A stretch of 57,798 nucleotides of DNA from Lyophyllum atratum (taxonomy: Eukaryota; Basidiomycota; Agaricomycetes; Agaricales; Lyophyllaceae): positions 1 through 57,798 of the forward strand of contig JACGCN010000100.1 of assembly GCA_014905825.1 (NCBI GenBank), read 5' to 3'. How positions within the stretch are numbered: position 1 is the first letter of the stretch; every line of letters starts with the position of its first letter. The position numbers and the translations under genes are program-made. Below, in pieces: positions 49,991 through 57,798 of the stretch. The notes under the pieces are model-generated. The model ran no database searches. It saw only the letters and a list, made by a program, of their open reading frames with translations, and was not told the origin of the DNA.

Positions 49991-51033
49991 ATGGCTCTCG
50001 TTGCTAACAAGGTGGTCTGTATAACAGGTTCTTCCAGGGGTATTGGACGTGCTTGGTGAGGGTGCCTGCTCCTTCTTCGGCGCGCCATTGTGAATATTGA
50101 TCGGTACCAAGTGCTGTTGATTTCGTTAAGCACGGCGCTTCGGGTTTGATTTTGCATTATCTTGGAGATAGCGAAACTGAGCAAGAAATCCAATCACTTC
50201 GGAGCGAAGTCGAAACGAAAGGCGTCCAGGTCGTGACGGTCGCAGGGGACATAGCAGACCCTGCAACCTCAACCAAGGTTAGGAAGCAATGTCTGATAGT
50301 ATGCGGTTGCATGACACCTTACATCAGATAGTAGTGGCTGGAACTAAAGCATTTGGTCGAATCGATGTCCTCGTATCGAACGCGGGCATATGTCCCTTTG
50401 CAGAGTTTCTAACGATGCCGCATGCCACATGGGAAAGAACCCGTCAAGTGAATCTGGATGGGTCCTTCTACATCGTCCAAGGTACAGTAATCTCGCCTTC
50501 GAAGTGGCCCCTGCTCACGCTCGTTTAGCTGTCGCCAATCAGATGAAGGAGCAATCTCCTCAAGGTGGATCCATCATAGGCATCTCATCGATCTCTGCAC
50601 TTGTAGGGGGTGAACTGCAGTGGTATGTGTGCTATTACTACACCGATGTCATTTGCAATAGTGCTTATTTCTCAGTCATTATACCCCAACGAAAGCTGGG
50701 ATCCTTTCGCTCATGCAAAGTTGTGCGATCGCATTAGGGAAATACGGCATACGAGCAAATGCTGTCCTTCCGGGGACCATTGCGACGGACATCAACAAGC
50801 AAGACCTTGCTGATGAAAAGAAACGCGAATACACGGTCAACCGTACGGTTCTCAAGAGACTCGGAGGCGAGTATTATCGAGGACTTGACTTTCTTTGAGT
50901 TATGCAAACTAATTGAATTGCAGCACCCGATGATATTTCGGGCCCCGTCGTGTTTTTAGCAAGTGATCTTGCAAAGTACGTTACGGGAGCGTCATTACTG
51001 GTTGATGGTGGACTGTTCGTCAATCTCCAATAG
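49991..51033 (+). CDS. Short-chain dehydrogenase/reductase, L-rhamnose-1-dehydrogenase-like
   Basis: Classical SDR of about 260 residues. The cofactor motif is TGSSRGIGRA, then NAGICPFAEFLTMPHATW, the catalytic Ser region GGSIIGISSISALVGG and active-site Tyr/Lys in CHYTPTKAG. RANAVLPGTIATDIN and the C-terminal YVTGASLLVDGGLFVNLQ complete the fold. Glucose, rhamnose or polyol oxidation is the usual activity of this subgroup; the rhamnose name is an inference from overall similarity. Five or six exons join cleanly. Its stop is 71 bp from the convergent cupin gene. Confidence 0.87.
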
Positions 51034-51104
51034 AAGGCATGTTTGTCTACGTGTTCCAACAGTTCTTCTTTCACGGCCCGAAAGGCGGCCCGCACTACCT
51101 TATG

Positions 51105-51875
51105 TTACTCGTTTCCAGCGAGAGGAAGGAAAGCCGGGACCAAAGCCTCCCCTTTGACGATGGCAGGCTCCGCAGCGATCAGAACAGTCACCCACCGCGC
51201 CCAACCCTTGGCCGGATTTCTCCATGCGTGCAGTGTGCCCTTCTGGACTACCGTATCTCCGGGATTCTTGAGGTGCTTCTCATTACCGTCCTCCGTTATC
51301 AAGATGAGTTCCCCATGAACTACAAAGGGCTAACCGTATCAGCGGCGCTGTTCGATTACACCAAGACAACACTCACCCAGGATGTTATAGTCTAGGGACG
51401 AAGTACGGTGCTACCAGACTCCATCAGCGTTCAAGGCGATAGTTCTGCTCAAGAATTGCCAACCATAGGTGTGATAGCTCCTGGCGCGAGATCGGTAGAC
51501 CTGAAGTTAGTGCCAGTAGGATGCACGAGTCCATAGTTTGTGAGGTCGTCGATCTTCCGGGTACCACCATCCTCTCTACAAAATAGTTCGAAGTCAAGAT
51601 GTCAGTGTTACCTGAGAAGACGTGTATACTGACAGAGTGTTATTATCATTGGTTGGAACAGAATCGGTTGTTACCCAGATAGCAGCAGACTTAGCTCCTC
51701 TAACTGATTGCATTTCCTGTAACCGTATCCTCACTAAGGGGCTACTGGCAAAGAACATTTTTGAGATACCTCCGCGACGAGTCGCCTGTCACTCTCTACG
51801 ACGGCCACTCCGTGCTCGTTATGACCCGTCACGATGCGTCGCAAATCGGGGAGATGGTCCACCAATGGGTTCGAC
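51105..51875 (-). CDS. Cupin-domain protein
   Basis: Single small beta-barrel. Exons read MSNPLVDHLPDLRRIVTGHN, EMQSVRGAKSAAIWVTTDSV, GLVHPTGTNFRSTDLAPG, MHRTSSLDYNILVHGELILI and NPGDTVVQKGTLHAWRNPAK. The metal-binding set H-x(n)-E/D and later H (MHRT...HAW) is partly kept. About 175 residues. Fungal homologues are unassigned; cupins include dioxygenases, isomerases and storage proteins. Introns of about 50 nt; the acceptor before EMQSV is well supported. Confidence 0.82.
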
Positions 51876-52152
51876 ATAGTGATGAATGATTCAAAGGATG
51901 AGATACGTGCAAGACAGACAATTGCGGACTCTGTAAATGGTGCCAAAGAGCGACTGCAATACAATCACATGCCACCGTGCGCCAGATTTGGTTCTGTATG
52001 ATGCGATATACGCATGCCTAGAAAAGGGGAAGAAGTGATAAAAGTTGCACATCTTACGGGCCCTTGAAGGAACCACCAATAAGGATAATCGAATTATGAT
52101 ACACAACTTGTAACAAAAGGTGCCCAAACAGACATGAATGACTCTTCGGAGG

Positions 52153-53516
52153 CTAAGGAGCAGTGTCTGACATCACGAAAATGAGCGAGCAGGTATGATG
52201 AGCAGAAATGATATCACTTACAATAATAGTACTCATCAATCAACGGGATCCAATCGTGCAGGAATGCCCCAAATAGCCCGAGCAGGGGTGCATGGGATGC
52301 TCGGGTGGCGAAGGCTTCTAATTTGGGCCTAAAGATGGGAAAGTCAGACGGCCCGGGAAGCAGATACCACAAGGGACCCACCGAGTGTACGACTCCCAAA
52401 TGGACCCACGCAAGAGATACCATAACATGTCCCTATCCCGTCTCCCGTATTCCGTTCGCTCAAGTGCAGCGGAGGGTGGAGGAGTCCTGCGGAGATTACG
52501 GGATAAAAGTTCCATAATGAGGGCCACGATAATAGGGCGATTGGAATGCCGATCGGAAACGAGTAAGGATACTGCAAAGGTACGTGGTGTGGTTAGTTCC
52601 GAGTTAAGACCATTGGCAATGCTATACTTACCATAGACAAGAGGTCTCAAAATATATATTGACTCGGCAAGCCAATCCTGAGGCGATGAAAAGGGTTTTA
52701 CAAGAGAAAGTGACGGCTTCACGGAAGATGTGGTCATGGCCTTTTGGAGTAAATAATCCTCCACCGCGGACTCCGATCGAGCCGAGAGCAAAGAATGGGG
52801 TGGGAGAGGTGTGTGATTGTTTCTCAAATGATCAGGGGTCGCCGGTGGTGATGAGGACGGTGATGAAGGAGCAAGAGTAGGAGATGACGTGTTGCTGGAA
52901 GGAGGAAGAGACATTGGATCAAAGTCGCGCTCAGGAATTGGGGGCGACAATATAGGCCTGCGGGTAATTCCAAGAAGGACAAATCGAAGTATGGCCCTGG
53001 AATAGGGCGGTATATGAGAGAGATGAGAGGGGGACGCGAAAGGAGTCAACACACTTGATGGCCTCCAGCAGGACGACACTCCTCCATCTTGCCTTCGACG
53101 AGACTTTACGCCGTAGCCCCATTTCCACGAGAAGTTCGGTATATTTAATCAATTGGAGAATGCGTGCAGCCCACTTGTAGATATTGCTCTTCTCGCACCA
53201 GGCTCTCGTGTAGCGAGTATGCAGTGAGGCAGGTATGAGTGGACGATACTTACGATCAGCCTGCACAATCCTCGCGAGTAGCGTGTCATGGTACATGCTC
53301 ATCGCATCCAGCAGCGCTGAAACTGAAGACGCGAGCATCAGCAAGAACGAGGGCCGAACGAAAGAGAAAGGACGGACGAGCTTCGGACGCCAGCTCGGCA
53401 TCCTTAAATCGGCCAGGGAGGAACCATGTTATGGACCGCAGGGTAGACTCCAGCGACGAGATAGTAGAGACGTTGTTTATAAGAAAGGCTTCATAGCGAG
53501 CGATAGACGAGGACAT
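52153..53516 (-). CDS. PEX16: Peroxisome biogenesis protein Pex16
   Basis: Peroxisomal membrane protein that takes part in import of other membrane peroxins. It starts MSSSIARYEAFLINNVSTI, then STLRSITWFLPGRFKDAELA and a helical region (WAARILQLIKYTELLVEMGL, RWRSVVLLEAIKAILRFVLL), a low-complexity Ser/Pro loop, DWLAESIYILRPLVY, RPIIVALIMELLSRNLRR and RDRDMLWYLLRGSIWESYTR. It ends WIPLIDEYYYYTAP; the last 4 residues come from a final exon after GTAAGT, so the stop is at 52153 and not at 52214. All exons join in frame. Confidence 0.9.
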
Positions 53517-53857
53517 GGGCCTTTGGGAGAATACCAGCCACCAAGAAATGTATAAATCTAAGTGCAACAACACACAGAGCGTGATTCTCGGAAACACACA
53601 GTGCCGGATTCCCACGCTCCGACGTAGTCCTCGGCGCTGTGCTGTGCATTGCAGGCAATGGAACGACGATCCCTGCTCTATTGACCGCAGAGCACCCGGT
53701 CTCTGAGCGTTGCCCGATATCCACTCGAGGGACAAGTATTCTAGTGTGTTTGGGCGACAACCGTTCATTGTTGATTTTTTTCGCCTCGTGTACGAAAAGA
53801 GACACATGTCAGGGATACATCATCACACTTGTTCACCGAATTGCCCCATGTTCCCTC
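53517..53857. promoter_or_regulatory. Divergent promoter region
   Basis: 341 bp between PEX16 and the next plus-strand gene. Overlapping ORFs on both strands (53491-53805) look like chance frames. No element identified. Confidence 0.35.
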
Positions 53858-55362
53858 ATGCAGCGACCATCCACATCTAAAGCGCCTCCCCTCGACTATC
53901 TGCGCACTAGCCCGGTCAGAGGCCAATTAGAGCCCCATGACCCGAGGACAGCGAAAGGCTGGAGGTACATCCAGACCACCGACACACTTAATCAGCTCAA
54001 GGTGATCCACAAGTCAACGGGCGCTTAAATGGAATGCTTACCGTTCTTCTCAGGTTCTGCTGCCCCCGGGAACCGCCTCCATGTACGAACAACTTCTCAG
54101 GTTCGAAGATTTCGAGCTGCGTAAGAAATCTGGGATGTCTTGGGAACGCATCCTGGAAATCCGTCACCTCAAGGACAGGATGATTCGCAAGTGTCAAAAG
54201 CTCGCGAAGGCTTCTGCCGCTGCGCGCAGCCAGGCGAGCGTTCAGGCATCGCTTTTCAGGCAATCGTTGCACCTGCCGATTTTCGTGTCAAGGAAATGGA
54301 GAAGTGGTTTCTGGACCAACATAAGCGGACCCTTGCGCTTATAAAACAAAAGCGGCATGCGACGGCGCCTTCGAAACCTTGTCGATGCATAAAGTGCGTG
54401 GGATCTACTATCCTACAGAAAGGCGTGGCTACTACGGGATCCTCGAATCCCAATCCAAGCTCGAGCCAACAATCCAGACTTTCATCATCGAAGCCGAAGC
54501 CTGAATCCGACATGTTATACCAACAACCCAGGTATCCCTCACAGCCTACAAACGCCCCGCGGACTGGGAAATCCGCAACACTGCCTTCGCGATATAAGCC
54601 CAGTGCGATAGTTGCATCCCCGCCGACCCGTACGGTCACATCCCCTCCACCTCTCCCCCACCTCTTACGCATACGCAACTTGGAGACTGGGTTTGACTTG
54701 TCAGACGACCCCCAGAAGATTGTTTCTCTGCTTACTGATACACAAGCCGATCCCGTGGCAGAAATATCGTCCTCTGAATCCGAGGCAGAACCACCGAAGC
54801 CCACCAGCGAAGAATCCACCGTCGCGAAAGGCGAGCTGCGACGGCGGCCGAGTTGCATCAAGCGTTCGAGCACCGGAGACTTTTCCAAACGAGTATCCTG
54901 GGCTGATAACCAAGAGCTGGTGTCTACGTACCCCTCCGTGGCTCGCGAAGCCCAGGCTTCAGGTTTGTGATGACTCAATATGTCTATTGTTTGATGTTCA
55001 TCATCGTTCTCTTCATCTGCAGGCCGCAAATGGGAGGAGGTTCGCGATATCTATATTGAGCAGATGTCTGGCTCGAAACCCTGCATCAGCAAGTTGAGCA
55101 GAGTCTGGAGCACCTGCGCTCGGAATCCGAGCATCTGAAGCGCGCCGATGAGACGATAAGGCTTCAGAGGGAGCTGCTGCGTTCAACCTTTCAGCAGCTT
55201 GAACGCAAACAGTTGCACTTCCAAGCTAAGGGTGGGCTACACCGCTGAATGACATGTTACATGTTTCGCTAACGCCTCAGTTGCACAGTACAAGAAGCTT
55301 TGGACGATGCGGACCATGTTCTATCACTCACCCCCGCAAGATGGATGAGATGCACAACATAA
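53858..55362 (+). CDS. Unknown coiled-coil protein with KRVSW (PP1-docking-like) motif
   Basis: The N-terminus is basic and polar (MQRPSTSKAPPLDYLRTSPV), then helical (GMSWERILEIRHLKDRMIRK, VKEMEKWFLDQHKRTLALIK) with a Cys pair (CRCIKC). A Ser/Pro-rich linker follows. DFSKRVSWADNQELVSTYPS contains a canonical RVxF-type docking motif for PP1 and PPZ phosphatases, preceded by RRRPSCIKRSS, a PKA-like site. The last part is a coiled coil (QQVEQSLEHLRSESEHLKRA). Frame breaks occur at 54259-54260 (one G short) and near 55070-55073 (one base short); each is fixed by one base. The family is unknown to me. Confidence 0.65.
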
Positions 55363-55517
55363 TTTATATATTAACTGAGTTTACGACGATTACGACATTT
55401 TGACTATAACTCTACGTTGAAGGTCGTTGCGTGTAACCTGAAAGTATACACTGTAATTTCCAGGAAAGCATGAGTAGCTGATACGTATGGGGCCATAAAT
55501 TTGGCCCAAGAAAGCTC

Positions 55518-57762
55518 CTAAATAACTCTGCCCTGTTGCCGCTTTGCCTTTGCCTGATTCCACCAACGTTTGACAACGTAGGCATATGTACAGAGAATGA
55601 AGATCGCGAGCGCGATGACAATCCCGAAGACATTGTAACGGCCTCCGGGGGCGCGATCATTGTGTGGGACATTCACATTGAGGGAGAAACTGCCTGTGCA
55701 CCAAGAAGGCGTCAATGTCTCGTACGAATGGATAATTCAATCATTACACGCACCAATGAGCGTCTGGATGCAGAGGACTGCCATACTGACGAAGGTCAGG
55801 GACATAACGGCCTTATCGGTCCCGGTTTTCGTGAAGGCAACCCCTGCGCGGAGCTGTGAGAGGTAGGTCGGGTGCGACTGACTGAGAATACGTTCATAAT
55901 GTGCAAGCGCATGCTGCAGCGTCAGGATGTGATCTTGATAAGTTCATGAGTACAGGACAGTATCATAGGCTAATTACCTACCTTGCACATCTCCCATGTA
56001 GATGGCAACGTCGAGATCGTCATCAGACCTTGTCCCGTTGGAAATGTTGGCACTACTTGAGGTCAGAAGCCGCTTCCTGATCTGTGTAACGACCTCTGAC
56101 TTGGTCGCTAGCAGTCGTGTCAAAGAAGTTACCAGCCTCCTTGTTCTTGCCATGCGCCATAGAGTCATATGAGTCGCACTAGGCTGTGGAGGTTCCTTCC
56201 TAAACGAGCGCCATTTGGTGCCGACGGATCGTCTGAATCGCCGGAAGGCGAGGGAGAATGTGAGTCGAGGTGATAAGAATCGCGGCCTGATGTGATCTAC
56301 ATTGATCGTGGTCGATTGCTTCTCCGCTGTCTGTTGTTTCTCAATTGCAAGAGAGTCTACCGACGCTGACGTTCTCTCATCTGGTTCGTGAGACCCTCCG
56401 TGCTGGTGCTGGTAATGGTTCATTTTGCAGAACGCCGCGAAACGAGGCGCCGCCTGCTGCAGTCAGCACTAAGGTCTTCGATCATCACTACCTCTTTCTC
56501 AATCTCCTCCAAGAGCGGAAAGAACGAATCAACGATAGAATCCAATATACCATGCGCAATCCAATCTAGATCGTTATTCATGAAAAAAACGTAAGGAAGC
56601 CCTGGAAGAACACACACCCGAAGACATGTTGATAACTTCTTCCAGAAGCATGATACGGTTTCTAACGCGGTCAGTGTGCTCTGTAGGAAGTTCAAGTCCT
56701 TGTGGCTTTGATCTTATGAACGTGGACTGACCAGACATGTCTGTAAAGTGGAACTGGTAATCAAAAGGAAGTCACTATGGGACGTTCACCTTGGATGGCG
56801 GAAAACAAGGACTCACCGAGCAGATTCCGTCTTTGAAAACTACCAAATATAAATTGGCCTCTCCAACGAGGCCCCCATCTGGAACGGAGCTATCCAACGC
56901 AGCTGCACCTTCTCTTGCCCCCCTGTTACTGGTATGAATGGGCCCGCGTCTCAACGGCTCGGAAGGAAATGAAATAGTAACCGAGCTTTGGGAAAAGCTC
57001 CAACTTTTCCCTAGGATCACGTTGCAGGATATCTTCTAGTGTAAGGGGATGAAGATGAAGAAGCTTTTTAGAATAAGTATTAGAAATGTGAAAGCGCAGG
57101 AAATGTCATGCTTGCCTTTCCGAGTGTACGCATATCCTCCCAAGTTGGGGAGGCAATGTCCAAGTACCAAGCCTTTGGCTTTGCAGACGGAAGGATCGCA
57201 GAGACGGCTCGCCAGGGGAAGGAAGCATATAGTCGTGATACTCCATGCGACGCTTCTGATGAATTTTGGGTATACGTTGGCGAGTCTGGTTTCGACGTGC
57301 CCTGGTCGCCTTCTTTAGGGCAGCGTCGAGCTGCGGCAGGAGAAGCGGCAATGAGGCGGTGCAAGTCACTCGTTGCTTCTTCGCATCGCATTCCGCAGCC
57401 TTCGACTGAGGAGACAGAGACGGAGGCAAGTATAGTGTAAACCTTCGAGGAATCTGCCTCGATTCTTCACGGGCCTTGAGGCGGGAAATGTGGGCTGCAA
57501 AGTCACGTTCGGACTGTAAGGAGTGGATAGTTGCCGCGCTACGCTGCGGTTGCGGCTGCGGTTGCGCTGCGAACGGGAGAGGGTGTTTATGGAGGAGCGG
57601 GAGGACGATGACGATGAAGATGAGAAGATGAAGATGAGGACGTGTCAGAAGAGTTTCTCGAGCCCAGCGGGAGATGGCGAGTTCGACGACGGCGGCAATA
57701 GCCCCGAGCCGACCTCCGCCGAGGAACGACGAGGATGACGAGGACGAGGAGAGGAGAGGCAA
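55518..57762 (-). CDS. CorA/Mrs2-superfamily metal transporter, 5' end uncertain
   Basis: Two C-terminal membrane helices (KAVMSLTFVSMAVLCIQTLI and YNVFGIVIALAIFILCTYAY) close the protein, which ends KRWWNQAKAKRQQGRVI. The cytosolic part has PKAWYLDIASPTWEDMRTLG, LHLHPLTLEDILQRDPREKL, FPKLGYYFISFRAVETRA, DWIAHGILDSIVDSFFPLLE and SATHMTLWRMARTRRLVTSL, the fungal Alr1/Mnr2-like Mg2+ transporter layout. Where CorA proteins have GMN, this one reads SFSLNVNVP. One intron is GC-AG (57064-57115). One base is extra near 56940-56945 and one is missing near 57463. The join around 56410-56480 is also unclear. The 57106-57762 N-terminal frames (Ser run, then hydrophobic) are ambiguous, so the start may lie outside the window. 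Confidence 0.72.
57064..57115 (-). other. GC-AG intron in CorA-like gene
   Basis: Minus-strand donor AAG|GCAAGC, acceptor TAAAAAG, 52 nt. Removal joins EDMRTLGK to LLHLHPLTLEDIL, the expected CorA wording; read-through hits a stop after ALSHF. Confidence 0.72.
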
Positions 57763-57798
57763 TAGCGGAAACGGGGCTGGGGGATGAATGGATGGCGG

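Noticed and set aside
52153..52214. PEX16 ending at the stop at 52214
   Set aside because: A strong GTAAGT donor precedes that stop, and splicing to the AG before 52165 yields the family-typical EYYYYTAP end.
57580..57762. Hydrophobic LHLLIFIVIVLPLLH as a further membrane helix of the CorA-like protein
   Set aside because: The same DNA is open in another frame giving a Ser/Arg-rich tail typical of Alr1/Mnr2 N-termini, so the hydrophobic reading is not reliable.

Overview
The window is nuclear DNA of a filamentous basidiomycete, most likely an Agaricomycete. Genes are packed at about one per 1.8 kb on both strands. Introns are about 50 nt, mostly GT-AG with CTRAY-like branch points. The proteins read as Agaricomycete orthologues of standard eukaryotic genes. 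No bacterial-style operon, CRISPR array, rRNA or convincing tRNA was found. Gene models were built by hand from the sequence by chaining exons, so internal boundaries are predictions.

Layout. 0-9.4 kb: an INCENP-like chromosomal passenger protein (minus, C-terminus off the window), a GRAM-domain membrane protein and the meiotic cohesin kleisin Rec8. 9.7-18 kb: isopentenyl-diphosphate isomerase, an unknown conserved protein, mitochondrial pyruvate carrier MPC1, DNA ligase I and ribosomal protein S11. 18.3-26.4 kb: PPZ-type phosphatase, an SLC35F/Thi74-like transporter, mitochondrial bL36, DHFR, an SGS-domain Sgt1-like protein and a GST-like protein. 26.6-35.5 kb: a GT31 glycosyltransferase, then a block in which two paralogues of an unknown single-pass membrane protein flank a gamma-glutamyltranspeptidase-like gene. 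That gene carries a 366-bp foldback (MITE-like) insertion. 35.9-41.7 kb: two Ser/Thr-rich single-pass membrane proteins flank an isochorismatase-like hydrolase. 42-50 kb: a Rab4-type GTPase, D-serine dehydratase, RBM39/Rsd1 splicing factor and a divergent ketol-acid reductoisomerase-like protein without a mitochondrial presequence. 50-57.8 kb: an SDR dehydrogenase, a cupin protein, PEX16, an unknown protein with a PP1-docking-like KRVSW motif, and a CorA-like metal transporter (5' end unresolved).

These are mostly independent housekeeping genes, often in divergent pairs with 130-400 bp between starts. I see no coherent biosynthetic cluster. The most interesting items are the nested-hairpin element, the paralogue-GGT-paralogue block and the diverged KARI-like protein beside the SDR.

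Quality warning. At least 16 places, nearly all in short homopolymers, change the reading frame inside clearly conserved proteins. They concentrate at 0.2-7 kb and 47-57.5 kb, while most genes from 9.7 to 45 kb read cleanly. Residual consensus indels are the simplest explanation. Affected models are flagged.
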